From CBDDDW01 sp965226805 (lineage in GTDB: Bacteria; Chloroflexota; Dehalococcoidia; Lucifugimonadales; JAGWBF01): a DNA stretch of 64,000 nucleotides. The stretch's first letter is position 1. Every line of letters begins with the position of its first letter. This document shows positions 1 to 8,818 of this stretch, piece by piece. The position numbers and the translations under genes were made by a program. The notes under the pieces were generated by a model. It did not search any database, had not been told where the DNA came from, and worked only from the letters and a program-made list of their open reading frames with translations. The stretch is taken from NCBI GenBank assembly GCA_965226805.1, contig CBDDDW010000030.1, positions 124,001 to 188,000 on the forward strand. Reading direction: 5' to 3'.

Positions 1-104
1 GGGCCTGTACTCGCCTTTCGCCCTTCTAGGACTCATTCGATGACCCGTGCATGACGGCCCGGATATTCGCAAGACGACCCTGAGCCGAGTGGCAAATACT
101 CGGG

Positions 105-1589
105 TCACTCATCGTTTTCCCCTTGCCCGCTGGGGGCTTGCATCCACTCCCGCCCGTCGCGGGCAAGAAATGCGTCGCTCGCCCTGGGGCCCCAGGAACC
201 GCGCTGGTATACGTGCAAAGGGGACACTTCCGGGTTCTCCCAGGCCCGCAGCAGCGGGTCAACTATTCGCCATGCTTCCTCGATATGGTCGCTGCGGAGA
301 AAGAGGCTCGCATCGCCTTCCAAGGCGTCCTGAAGCAGACGTTCGTATGCCTCGGGGATAACCTGGCCCTCGAAGGCTGACTCATAATGGAACTCCATGT
401 CCACCGACCTGCGGTCCATCCCCTGGTCCGGAATCTTTGCCTCGAACCTCAGGTGTACTCCTTCGTCGGGCTGGAGTCGCATCGCCAACAGGTTGGACCT
501 GAAGTGCTGGTCTGAGCCGGCGGAGAACATCAAGTGAGGCGGGTACCGAAATTGGATCACGATCTCTGATACCTTTTCCGCCATCGCTTTGCCCGAGCGC
601 AGGTAAAACGGTACCCCCTGCCACCGCCAGTTATCGACGTATAATCTCAAGGCCGCGAAGGTTGGCGTGATTGACTCTGGCGGCACACCCGTTTCGCTGC
701 GATATCCCATGTACTGGCCCCGCAAGGCATTTTCGACTTCCTCGCCAGGGGCCCACCTGCGAATCGCCTTGAGCACCTCCACCTTCTTGTCACGCAAGAA
801 CTCCGCGTCCATCGCGATCGGGGGCTCCATGGCAACCATGGTAAGCAGCTGGAGCAGGTGGTTCTGTACCATGTCGCGCACCACCCCGGACTGGTCGTAG
901 TAGCCCGCCCTGTCGCCCACCGCCACCTGCTCCGCAACGGTTATCTGCACGTTGTCCACGTAATTGCGGTTCCACAAGGGCTCGAAGATCACGTTAGCGA
1001 AGCGGAAGACCAGCAGGTTTTGGACCGTTTCCTTTCCCAGGTAGTGGTCTATATGGTATACCTGGGACTCATCGAAGACCGCATGGACGACCAGGTTCAG
1101 CGCCTGGGCCGACTGGAAGTCGCTTCCGAAGGGCTTCTCGATCACCACCCGACGCCATCCCGTGTCTTCAGCCGCCAGGCCTGAGGCGCCCAGGTTCTGG
1201 ACCGCGGATCCGTACAGCTGGGGCGCGATGGATAGATAGAACAGCCGGTTGGCGGGCCTATAATCCCCTTCCAGCTCTCTCAGACGCTCCCCGAGGCGGG
1301 CGAGGTCCTCCGGCTCGCTCGCGCTCCCCCTGACGTAGAAGAGGTTCTTGGCGAAGGCGTCCCATTCTTCGCGGCGCACATTCAGCTCGCCGAACCCCTG
1401 CACTCCCTTCCATGAATACTCCCGAAACTGCTCGTCCGAGTGCTCGGAACGGGCGTATCCCACCACATTCAGCCTGTCCGGAAGGCGCCCTTTGCACTGA
1501 AGATTGAACAGGGCCGGAAGGAGCTTTCGCTGGGTCAGGTCCCCCGTGGCGCCCATAATCAGGATGGTGGTTGTGTCCTCCGCCGTCAC
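105..1589 (-). CDS. zwf: Glucose-6-phosphate 1-dehydrogenase
   Basis: Oxidises glucose 6-phosphate to 6-phosphogluconolactone with reduction of NAD(P)+, the first step of the oxidative pentose phosphate pathway, in the cytosol. The 494-residue length is normal for the family. The N-terminal dinucleotide site reads ILIMGATGDLTQRKLLP. The substrate signature YHIDHYLGKE and the EKPFG motif are present. An upstream extension of the frame to 1838 lacks homology. I chose the GTG at 1589 because it overlaps the TAG stop of gnd by one base (TAGTG), which indicates translational coupling. It is the last gene of the minus-strand tkt-rpiB-pgi-reductase-gnd-zwf operon. A 6-phosphogluconolactonase gene is not seen, so lactone hydrolysis must be spontaneous or encoded elsewhere. 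Confidence 0.96.
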   Translation of the reverse strand: MTAEDTTTILIMGATGDLTQRKLLPALFNLQCKGRLPDRLNVVGYARSEHSDEQFREYSWKGVQGFGELNVRREEWDAFAKNLFYVRGSASEPEDLARLGERLRELEGDYRPANRLFYLSIAPQLYGSAVQNLGASGLAAEDTGWRRVVIEKPFGSDFQSAQALNLVVHAVFDESQVYHIDHYLGKETVQNLLVFRFANVIFEPLWNRNYVDNVQITVAEQVAVGDRAGYYDQSGVVRDMVQNHLLQLLTMVAMEPPIAMDAEFLRDKKVEVLKAIRRWAPGEEVENALRGQYMGYRSETGVPPESITPTFAALRLYVDNWRWQGVPFYLRSGKAMAEKVSEIVIQFRYPPHLMFSAGSDQHFRSNLLAMRLQPDEGVHLRFEAKIPDQGMDRRSVDMEFHYESAFEGQVIPEAYERLLQDALEGDASLFLRSDHIEEAWRIVDPLLRAWENPEVSPLHVYQRGSWGPRASDAFLARDGREWMQAPSGQGENDE

Positions 1590-2494
1590 TACGTCTTCTT
1601 CACGGCGTGGCCACCGAATTGGTTGCGCAGCGCGGCCAACAGACGTGCGCCAAAAGGCTCCTCCTGGCGAGACCGGAAGCGTGCTTGGATAGAGAGGGTT
1701 ATGACGGGTGTTGGAATCGCCAAATCGATGGACTCCTGCACCGTCCAGCGGCCCTCCCCCGAGTCTTCCACATATGCCTTGAGGTTCTCTAAGGATGGGT
1801 CTTCCTCCAGCGCCGCAGTGGCCAGATCGAGCAGCCAAGAACGTACCACGCTGCCGTGGCGCCAGATTTCGGCGATCTGAGCAAGGTCAAGCCCAAGCTC
1901 TTGTTTCGCCTGCATCAGCTCGAAGCCCTCGGCGAAGGCCTCCATCAGCCCATACTCGATGCCGTTATGGATCATTTTAACGAAGTGGCCGGCCCCACTT
2001 GGACCAACGTACCCATACCCCTTATCGTGTGCTGGAGCCAGCGTCTGGAATAAGGGCTCCAGATGACGAAATGCATCCTCGTCGCCGCCTATCATGAGGC
2101 TATAGCCCTCTTTAAGTCCCCATATCCCTCCGCTGGTGCCTACATCCATAAGGTTGAGGCCGTTCTTGCGGAGCTTCTCCGCGCGGCGCTGTGTGTCTTT
2201 GTAGTTGGAGTTGCCCCCATCGAGGACAATGTCACCCGAGGAGAGGTGCCCGGCCACGCGATCTATCGTCTCTTCTGTGGGGTCACCCGACGGCACCATT
2301 ATCCAGATAGCCCGAGGGGTCTGGAGCCCGGCTACCACATCCTCGATGGACGTGGCGCCCTGCGCCCCTTGCTGGGCCAACCTTTCCACGGCTTCCGAGT
2401 TGGGATCGTAAGCGACGACGCGGTGTCCCCCGCCGAGTAGACGTTGCACCATGTTGCCGCCCATGCGGCCGAGGCCGATCATCCCCAGATCCAT
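1589..2494 (-). CDS. gnd: 6-phosphogluconate dehydrogenase, decarboxylating (short form)
   Basis: Oxidative decarboxylation of 6-phosphogluconate to ribulose 5-phosphate, giving NAD(P)H. The 301-residue protein has an N-terminal Rossmann fold (MDLGMIGLGRMGGNMVQRLL) and the 6PGDH substrate motif GTSGGIWGLKEGYSLMIGGD. The all-alpha C-terminal domain follows. The length fits the short (about 300 aa) YqeC/GntZ-like class rather than the 470-residue E. coli type. It shares one base with zwf downstream. An 80-nt gap separates it from the upstream reductase gene. Paired with zwf it completes the oxidative branch and supplies ribulose 5-phosphate to RpiB and Tkt of the same operon. Confidence 0.95.
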   Translation of the reverse strand: MDLGMIGLGRMGGNMVQRLLGGGHRVVAYDPNSEAVERLAQQGAQGATSIEDVVAGLQTPRAIWIMVPSGDPTEETIDRVAGHLSSGDIVLDGGNSNYKDTQRRAEKLRKNGLNLMDVGTSGGIWGLKEGYSLMIGGDEDAFRHLEPLFQTLAPAHDKGYGYVGPSGAGHFVKMIHNGIEYGLMEAFAEGFELMQAKQELGLDLAQIAEIWRHGSVVRSWLLDLATAALEEDPSLENLKAYVEDSGEGRWTVQESIDLAIPTPVITLSIQARFRSRQEEPFGARLLAALRNQFGGHAVKKT

Positions 2495-2574
2495 GGCTCA
2501 CTTCCCTTTCTAACATGCGCGTGCCGAACTTGTTGACTGTGCGAGACCTTCAGGTAAACCCTTCGGACCGCACC

Positions 2575-3942
2575 CTATCCTACGCGAAGCGACCCGAAAG
2601 CCCGCTGTACCACCTCCGGCAGGGCAGGGTGCACGTAGATGGACTGGGTTATGGCGTCGGCGCCCAGACGCATGCGCATGGCGTTAACCGCTTCCTGAAT
2701 GAGAATGGACGCATCGCTTCCGATGATGTGACACCCTAATATCTCCCCGGTATGGGGGTGTGCCAGGACTTTGACGAAGCCGTCTCTGTCTTCTATGGAG
2801 GAGCCGTATGCCGTGTCATAGTAGTCATAGGTGGCGGCGGTATAGTGGACCTGCCGCTCCTGCGCCTCTTCCTCGGTCAGTCCCACGCCGGCGACCTGAG
2901 GCGAAGAGAATATGGCGTGGGGCATGGCGTGGTAGTCCACGGGCTCTTTTTCACTGGGGTTGAAGATGTTTTGGGCCACGTAGGACGCTTCAAGATTGGC
3001 GCTGTGTTTCAGGAGGTACTCCCCAACTATATCACCCAGCGCCCAGATGCCGGGGACCCGCGTCTCCAGGTACTCATCCGTCTGGATGAACCCACGCGAG
3101 TCGGTCTCTACGCCGGTGTTTTGCACCTCCAGCAGGTCTGTGTTCGGCACGCGGCCGGTAGCCAGGAGGACGGCGTCGGCGACTAGGTTCTCCTTGCGCC
3201 CATCTATAGATACTTCCAGAGCGACCTCGTCGCCGTTGAGACGGGCGCGAGTAAGCTCGGCACTCAGCAACATGTTGAACTTCCGCTGAAAGACCTCGGT
3301 AAACTTTCTAGCGATCTGCTGGTCCTCGCCACGGAGGAGAAGGGGTCTCCGGTGGATTATGGTGACTTCTGTACCCAGGGCGCCGAAAAAGTGGGCCAAC
3401 TCCGCCGCGATGTACCCGCCACCCAGGATGGCGAGGCGCTTCGGTTGCTCCGGCAGCCGCAAAGCCTGGTCGGAGGTGAGATGGGGGACATCCGAAAGGC
3501 CGGGTATATCCGGAATCCACGGCCTTGTGCCGGCGGCGATAACGATGGTATCACCGTGAAGTTGCTCGCCGTTCACCTCCAACGTCTTCTCCCCCACGAA
3601 CCTTCCGTTACCCTTGTACACGGTGATGTTGGGGGCCTGTCGGTTACCCTCTTCGATCCCTTGGGCATCACGATCGATCTCTTCGTAAGTCCGCCGCATG
3701 ATGAACTGCCAGTCCACCGCCTCCACGCTGGCCGTGATCCCGAAAAGCTCCGCACTCCGGATGGTCTCCGCGACGTCAGCGCAGTGGATCAGCATCTTTG
3801 AGGGGATGCAGCCCCGGTTGAGGCATGTTCCGCCGAAGGGTCCGTTTTCCACGACGGCCACCGACAGCCCCATTTCGTCAGCCTCCGCGGAGACTTCCAG
3901 TCCCGAACCCGAGCCGATCACGATCAAATCGTAGTTATTCAT
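2575..3942 (-). CDS. Mycothione-reductase-like pyridine nucleotide-disulfide oxidoreductase
   Basis: A 455-residue class I flavoprotein disulfide reductase. Visible are the N-terminal FAD site (DLIVIGSGSGLE), the redox-active pair in GGTCLNRGCIPSK, an NAD(P) site (ILGGGYIAAELAHFF), the second FAD motif around WALGD and the C-terminal HPALPEVV dimer signature with its catalytic His. Segments such as YLLKHSANLEA and AYGSSIEDRDG are closest to my memory of mycobacterial mycothione reductase rather than lipoamide dehydrogenase or glutathione reductase. The true substrate is unknown, because mycothiol is not established for this phylum. ATG at 3942 has AGGA six bases upstream; GTG at 3945 is the alternative. 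Its place among pentose phosphate genes suggests it uses the NADPH made by Zwf and Gnd. Confidence 0.85.
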   Translation of the reverse strand: MNNYDLIVIGSGSGLEVSAEADEMGLSVAVVENGPFGGTCLNRGCIPSKMLIHCADVAETIRSAELFGITASVEAVDWQFIMRRTYEEIDRDAQGIEEGNRQAPNITVYKGNGRFVGEKTLEVNGEQLHGDTIVIAAGTRPWIPDIPGLSDVPHLTSDQALRLPEQPKRLAILGGGYIAAELAHFFGALGTEVTIIHRRPLLLRGEDQQIARKFTEVFQRKFNMLLSAELTRARLNGDEVALEVSIDGRKENLVADAVLLATGRVPNTDLLEVQNTGVETDSRGFIQTDEYLETRVPGIWALGDIVGEYLLKHSANLEASYVAQNIFNPSEKEPVDYHAMPHAIFSSPQVAGVGLTEEEAQERQVHYTAATYDYYDTAYGSSIEDRDGFVKVLAHPHTGEILGCHIIGSDASILIQEAVNAMRMRLGADAITQSIYVHPALPEVVQRAFGSLRVG

Positions 3943-3981
3943 CACCAGTCCTAAAGTTCCGCCGGACGCGGAGCGTGAACA

Positions 3982-5652
3982 CTATCCTATCTCCCCGGCC
4001 AGCTCACGGATCGCAGCCTCGATGTCGGCGCTCAGGTGTATTCTCGTGACCCGTCTCCCCAGTGCTTGCAAAGCCTGAAGGTCTCCTGTTGCCTGGGCGT
4101 CCGCCAGAACGCCGAAAGTGTAATCCTTCCCCGGAATCTCCACGTCTTTTGCGTGGGTCGACGTCAGCTGCAAGAACAGCCCGGTGCCCGGCCCTCCCTT
4201 GTGGAGCTGCCCAGTGGAGTGGAGGTAGCGTGGGCCGTAGCCGAAGGTGGTGGCTATATGGTACTGCTCCATCACTTTGAGGCGCAGGTGCTGGACCGCC
4301 TCATCCACCGCTGGTGTTTGGACCAGATAAGCCAGGATGGCCAGGTAATCGCCTGCCCTTGCGGACGAAAGCATCTCCTTCAGCGGGATCCGAGCGTCTA
4401 CTTCGGGGATGCGTCTTGAGCCGCGATATTCCTCAAGCACCCGGTCCGTCGCGTCTTTGGCGCCCTGGACGTCGGGCTGATCAAAGGGATGGATGCCCAA
4501 AACCCTTCCTGCTACCGATGTGGCGAACTCCCACCGATAGAACTCAGCAGCGAGGTCATAGGGGTCCCGCAGCGCGACGGTCACAAGAGGATGTCCGGAA
4601 GACTTGACGCGCTCGACGGCATTATCGGTGGCGGCGTTGTCGTCACCGTCCAGTCGAAGGTAGACGAAAAGCCGGTCATCGCCGTAACTTTCGGGGTCCA
4701 TGAGGGGCTCGCGCGCCACGGGTATGATGCCCCTTCCTTCTTTGCCAGTGCTTTCCGCTAGAAGCTGCTCTACCCAGAGTCCGAAGCTCCCAATGGCAGG
4801 CGATGTGACGATGGTAAGCTTGTCGACGCCTCGGGAGGCTAGGGTCCCCATCACCGCACCCAGCCACGCTCCCGGGTTCTCGCCCACCGGCTCGTGGGAA
4901 GCGCATGCCCGCTTCATTTCCTCCGCCCGCTCCAGCAGGAGGCGGACGTCGATGCCGGTGAGGCCGGCCGGCACGAGTCCAAAATAGGAGAGGACGGAGT
5001 AGCGCCCGCCGATGTCTGGGGGGTTCGAGAAGATGCGCCTGAATCCATCTTCTCTGCCCAGCCTCTCCAACGAGGTGCCTGGGTCGGTTACGGCCACGAA
5101 GTTGTCTCCGGCCCGTTCCTTGCCCAGCGCACCCTCCACAAGGTTCCTAAAGTGGGAGTAGAAGGAAAGTGGTTCGACTGTACTGCCTGACTTGGAAGAC
5201 ACCACGAACAGTGTCATGGCTGGGTCGATGGCGCTAGTCACTTCTATCAGCCACCCAGGCACCGTCGAGTCCAGCACAATAAGGCGCGGATAGCGTGTAG
5301 CGACATCAAGGGCGTCGATCCGGTTGTTATCACCCAGAAGAGTCTGGCGTATCACCTCGGGTCCCAGGCTGCTGCCGCCCATCCCCAGAAGCACAACGTG
5401 CCGGTATCCCGAGTCCCGAGTCTCCGCCGCGAAGCTCTCCAGGGAGGAGACCTCGTCGGACATGGTCTCCATCACCGAGAGCCAGCCGAGCCGGTCGGTG
5501 ATCTCCTTCGGCTCGGGCTTCCAGACTGTGTGGTCTTTGCTCCACGTGCGCTCGATGACCCGGGCCTTCGCCAACTCCGAAAGGGTCGCTTCCACTGAGG
5601 AAAGATGTTTCCCCAGGCTTGCCGTGGGACTCAGGCGCTTAGCCTCTGTCAT
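3982..5652 (-). CDS. pgi: Glucose-6-phosphate isomerase
   Basis: Interconverts glucose 6-phosphate and fructose 6-phosphate. The 556-residue protein has the SIS-fold motif VVLLGMGGSSLGPEVIRQTL, a phosphate-binding run FVVSSKSGSTVEP and the C-terminal GQLHKGGPGTGLFLQ. These details resemble the isomerase half of the transaldolase-Pgi fusions known from cyanobacteria and actinobacteria more than the classical E. coli enzyme. No transaldolase domain is attached and no tal gene is in the window. The ATG at 5652 has GGAGGACCCGA in front of it. The first codons overlap the end of rpiB by 14 nt, so the two genes are probably co-translated. Confidence 0.93.
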   Translation of the reverse strand: MTEAKRLSPTASLGKHLSSVEATLSELAKARVIERTWSKDHTVWKPEPKEITDRLGWLSVMETMSDEVSSLESFAAETRDSGYRHVVLLGMGGSSLGPEVIRQTLLGDNNRIDALDVATRYPRLIVLDSTVPGWLIEVTSAIDPAMTLFVVSSKSGSTVEPLSFYSHFRNLVEGALGKERAGDNFVAVTDPGTSLERLGREDGFRRIFSNPPDIGGRYSVLSYFGLVPAGLTGIDVRLLLERAEEMKRACASHEPVGENPGAWLGAVMGTLASRGVDKLTIVTSPAIGSFGLWVEQLLAESTGKEGRGIIPVAREPLMDPESYGDDRLFVYLRLDGDDNAATDNAVERVKSSGHPLVTVALRDPYDLAAEFYRWEFATSVAGRVLGIHPFDQPDVQGAKDATDRVLEEYRGSRRIPEVDARIPLKEMLSSARAGDYLAILAYLVQTPAVDEAVQHLRLKVMEQYHIATTFGYGPRYLHSTGQLHKGGPGTGLFLQLTSTHAKDVEIPGKDYTFGVLADAQATGDLQALQALGRRVTRIHLSADIEAAIRELAGEIG

Positions 5653-6139
5653 TCGGGTCCTCCGTGGACTGGTTGCCTGCCCGGAGAGCGCCCCGCTCGA
5701 TGGCCAGGGTCTTGCTCAGTCGCCGGCGATGCCTGTCTTCGCCGGTAAACTGGGCGCTCAGAAACGCCGTCACCAGCTCTTTGGCCAGCTCGGGCCCGAT
5801 GATGCGGGCGCCCAAACATAGGACATTCATGTCGTCGTGCTCCACCCCCTGGTGGGCCGAGTAGGAGTCGTGGCAAGGGCAGGCCCGGATCCCTGGAACT
5901 TTGTTGGCAGCGATGCATGCGCCAACGCCGCTCCCGCATATCAGTAGCCCCCGCTCCGCCCGGCCTGACACTACCGAACCGGCGACCAGCTCTGCGAAAT
6001 CAGGGTAGTCGTCCTCGGGGTCGAAGGAGTGGGCTCCCAGGTCCTCAACGTCGTATCCCTGGGTCCTGAGCCAGGGCAGCAACTCCGACTTTAGATCAAA
6101 CCCCCCATGGTCGGCGCCGAGCGCTACACGCGGAGTCAT
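5639..6139 (-). CDS. rpiB: Ribose-5-phosphate isomerase B
   Basis: Isomerises ribulose 5-phosphate and ribose 5-phosphate (RpiB/LacAB family). The N-terminus VALGADHGGFDLK and the active-site segment GLLICGSGVGACIAANKVPGI with its catalytic Cys are typical. The protein is 166 residues. The reading frame is open for 83 more codons upstream, but the ATG at 6139 overlaps the tkt stop as ATGA, the usual coupling arrangement, and upstream sequence is tkt in another frame. About 20 residues after the family core (from about residue 145) are a charged tail without known function. Confidence 0.93.
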   Translation of the reverse strand: MTPRVALGADHGGFDLKSELLPWLRTQGYDVEDLGAHSFDPEDDYPDFAELVAGSVVSGRAERGLLICGSGVGACIAANKVPGIRACPCHDSYSAHQGVEHDDMNVLCLGARIIGPELAKELVTAFLSAQFTGEDRHRRRLSKTLAIERGALRAGNQSTEDPNDRG

Positions 6140-8154
6140 GTCTTCCTTCCCGTCAACAGGAGTTCGGCCTCCTCTACGACGTGCTGCGGAGTGAGTCCGA
6201 ATTCTCGGTAGAGCACCGATATTGGGGCCGATGCACCGAAGCTGGATAATCCGATGGCCTTGCCGTCCAGACCCACGTAACGTTCCCAACCGATGGTCGA
6301 TCCCGCCTCTATCGAAACGCGCGCCCTGACGTTGGCTGGCAGGACCTGTTCCCGGTACTCTGCCGGCTGGGCGTCGAATAGCTCCCACGAGGGCAACGAC
6401 ACCACCCGAGCGGAGATGTCTTTCTCATCCAGCAACGCGGCGGCCTCCAGGGCGATGTGGACCTCTGAACCGGTCGCTATGAGGATGACCTCCGGGTGGG
6501 CCCGGGCCTCCCATAGGACGTAACCGCCCCGATGTACTCCTTCCGCAGGCGCCAAAGCGGCCCGGTCCAGCACTGGGAGGTTCTGGCGGCTGAGGACCAG
6601 GACCGTCGGGCCTCCTGGGCCGTTTAGCGCCTGTCTCCAGGCCTCGGCGGTCTCGGTGGCATCGGCGGGGCGGAGGACGGTGAGGTTGGGGATCGCCCGT
6701 AGTCCCATAAGGTGCTCAATAGGTTGGTGAGTGGGTCCGTCCTCCCCAAGGCCGATGGAGTCGTGAGTAAAGATATATACCACCCGCGTTCCCATCAACG
6801 CGCCCAGCCGGATGGCGGGCCGCATATAGTCGGAGAAGATGAGGAAGGTGGCGGTATACGGTATCGTCCCGCCGTGCAGGGCCATCCCGTTGGCGATGGC
6901 GCCCATGGCGTGCTCCCTGACTCCGAAGTGCATGTTGTGGTCGCAGTACTCCTGAAAGCCGTAGTTTGTGTGGTCTTTCAGCAGCGTCTTGGTGGAGGGA
7001 GCCAGATCCGCCGAGCCGCCAGTGAAGGAGTTGACCCGTCGCCCGATAGCGTTCATCACCTGCCCTGAGGCCTCCCGTGTCGCGATGGGCTTATCTTCAG
7101 GGTCGAACAGGTTTGCCAGCTCACTATCCCATTCCTTGGGCAGGCGTCCCACCAGCTGGTCCTCCAACTGGGCCGCTTCGAGTAGATACGTATCACGATA
7201 CTTCTCCAGGCGCCCCTCCCACTCTTCTTGCTGCTGTTTACCCCTTTCCAATGCCTGCCTGAAATGGGCCAGGGCTTCGGAGGGGATGGTGAACGGCTCC
7301 TGGTAGTCCCATCCGAGGTTGGCTTTGGCCAACGCGACCTCCTCCTCACCCAAGGGCTCGCCGTGGGCTGAGGCAGTTCCAGCTTTGTTAGGGCTTCCGT
7401 ATCCGATGATGGTTCTGCAAATAATCAGGCTGGGGCGGATAACCTCTGCCTGGGCCATTCGGATGGCCGAGTCCACTACCCGGGTGTCGAGTCCGTCTAT
7501 CGGGCCTATCACGTGCCAGCCATAGGCCTGGAACCGCTGCGCCACGTTCTCGGCGAAGGCGATATCCGTATTGCCTTCAATCGAGATGTCGTTGTCATCG
7601 TAGATGTATATAAGCTTGCCGAGTTTGAGGGTTCCGGCCAGGGACGCCGCCTCGGAGGATACCCCTTCCTGAAGGTCGCCGTCAGACACGATTGAGTAAA
7701 TGTGGTGATTGATTATCTCATGCCCAGGCACGTTGTAGTGGGAGGCGAGCCAGCGCTCAGCTATGGCCATGCCTACGCCGTGGGCGAACCCCTGACCGAG
7801 GGGGCCGGTGGTCATTTCGATCCCGGAGGCCAGGTCGTACTCGGGGTGGCCCGGGGTTTTGCTTCCCCACTGCCTGAAGTTTTTGAGCTCCTCCAGCGGC
7901 ATGTCGTAGCCGGTGAGGTGAAGGAGAGTGTATAGCAGAGCCGAGGCGTGGCCCGGCGAAAGAATGAACCTGTCGCGGTCGGGCCAGAAGGGGTCTTTGG
8001 GATTATGCTTGAGGAACCGGTCCCATAGGACGTAGGTCATAGCGGCGGCGCCCATAGGTGTTCCGGGATGGCCTGAGTTGGCCTTTTGAACTGTGTCCAC
8101 CGCCAGGAACCGGATAGTGTTGATGCACAGCTCATCAAGTTTCGGATCGGTCAT
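6136..8154 (-). CDS. tkt: Transketolase
   Basis: Thiamine-diphosphate enzyme that transfers two-carbon units between sugar phosphates. The 672-residue length is typical. Visible are the N-terminal substrate segment ANSGHPGTPMGAAAMTYVLW, the ThDP/Mg motif starting at SDGDLQEGVSSEAASLAG and ending near YDDNDISIEG, the pyrimidine domain with FTHDSIGLGEDGPTHQPIEH, and a C-terminal domain with LIATGSEV. It is the first gene of the six-gene sugar-phosphate operon. GAAGGAG stands eight bases before the ATG. A candidate promoter lies about 150 bp upstream (see 8308-8336). Confidence 0.97.
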   Translation of the reverse strand: MTDPKLDELCINTIRFLAVDTVQKANSGHPGTPMGAAAMTYVLWDRFLKHNPKDPFWPDRDRFILSPGHASALLYTLLHLTGYDMPLEELKNFRQWGSKTPGHPEYDLASGIEMTTGPLGQGFAHGVGMAIAERWLASHYNVPGHEIINHHIYSIVSDGDLQEGVSSEAASLAGTLKLGKLIYIYDDNDISIEGNTDIAFAENVAQRFQAYGWHVIGPIDGLDTRVVDSAIRMAQAEVIRPSLIICRTIIGYGSPNKAGTASAHGEPLGEEEVALAKANLGWDYQEPFTIPSEALAHFRQALERGKQQQEEWEGRLEKYRDTYLLEAAQLEDQLVGRLPKEWDSELANLFDPEDKPIATREASGQVMNAIGRRVNSFTGGSADLAPSTKTLLKDHTNYGFQEYCDHNMHFGVREHAMGAIANGMALHGGTIPYTATFLIFSDYMRPAIRLGALMGTRVVYIFTHDSIGLGEDGPTHQPIEHLMGLRAIPNLTVLRPADATETAEAWRQALNGPGGPTVLVLSRQNLPVLDRAALAPAEGVHRGGYVLWEARAHPEVILIATGSEVHIALEAAALLDEKDISARVVSLPSWELFDAQPAEYREQVLPANVRARVSIEAGSTIGWERYVGLDGKAIGLSSFGASAPISVLYREFGLTPQHVVEEAELLLTGRKT

Positions 8155-8307
8155 GCTCGACTCCTTCTACACGTTCCCAGTGTCGCTGAGCCGGAGTCCA
8201 AAGGCTGTTAAGGCGGCGGCGCCACTTCATCGTCCTTTGGCGCGAGGGGTGCTGGCATGTCCAGTTAATTGATACGTCTTACTGGAAGTCTCCTTGGTTG
8301 TGAAATC

Positions 8308-8336
8308 ATATTACCCTTGTTGCCCATAGACGGCAA
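8308..8336 (-). promoter_or_regulatory. Candidate sigma70-type promoter of the tkt operon
   Basis: Read on the minus strand, TTGCCG (8331-8336) and TAATAT (8308-8313) are separated by 17 bp, each matching four of six consensus bases. A perfect Rex-type half-site TTGTGAAA (plus strand, 8298-8305) covers the expected start point, but its second half is poor. The call is by eye and unsupported by expression data. Confidence 0.4.
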
Positions 8337-8442
8337 GACTGGGACCGAACCTACCTGAAGACTCGAATAAACCTCTTGCATCACAGTTACATCAAAGTAG
8401 TTGTAAGGGCCCGGTCATAAACCACGACTCGGAAGTGATCAA

Positions 8443-8724
8443 ATGCTGCTTAGAGTAGCCCAGGTGAAATGTTTCAACTGTGGCCGAATATGCGCCGAGG
8501 TAATCGGGAGATCGGTGAGGGACCTGGATCTGCGTAATAGGTACGCTCCCAAGTATTCGTCGTACACAGGACTCTCGGAGGACGCCCCTCCGCTGTGCAA
8601 GCGGTGTGGGGGGTCGGTGTACATCGATGAACCCTTCACAGTTGGGGCGGAGGAGTCCCTATACTATACGGCTTCGCTTGGTATCTCGAGTGGGGCAGGC
8701 GAACGCCTTGCCGTCAGCACGTGA
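8443..8724 (+). CDS. Small zinc-ribbon protein, function unknown
   Basis: A 93-residue protein with two CxxC knuckles, VKCFNCGRIC near residues 9-16 and LCKRCGG near residues 50-55, the usual layout of a zinc ribbon. No further domain is recognised. A modest ribosome site (GGAAGTG) lies four bases before the ATG. It is transcribed away from the tkt operon and stands alone, 94 bp before the DUF3179 gene. A role in nucleic acid or protein binding is possible from the fold alone. It is probably real because of the paired cysteines, but I cannot name it. Confidence 0.6.
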   Translation: MLLRVAQVKCFNCGRICAEVIGRSVRDLDLRNRYAPKYSSYTGLSEDAPPLCKRCGGSVYIDEPFTVGAEESLYYTASLGISSGAGERLAVST

Positions 8725-8818
8725 ACGGAGAGTTACGAGCTAGATGGCCGGACCCAGCTAGAACAACCAAGAGCATTCAATCGTGTAAGATATGAACTGA
8801 GGGTGAGGAAGAGATCCA

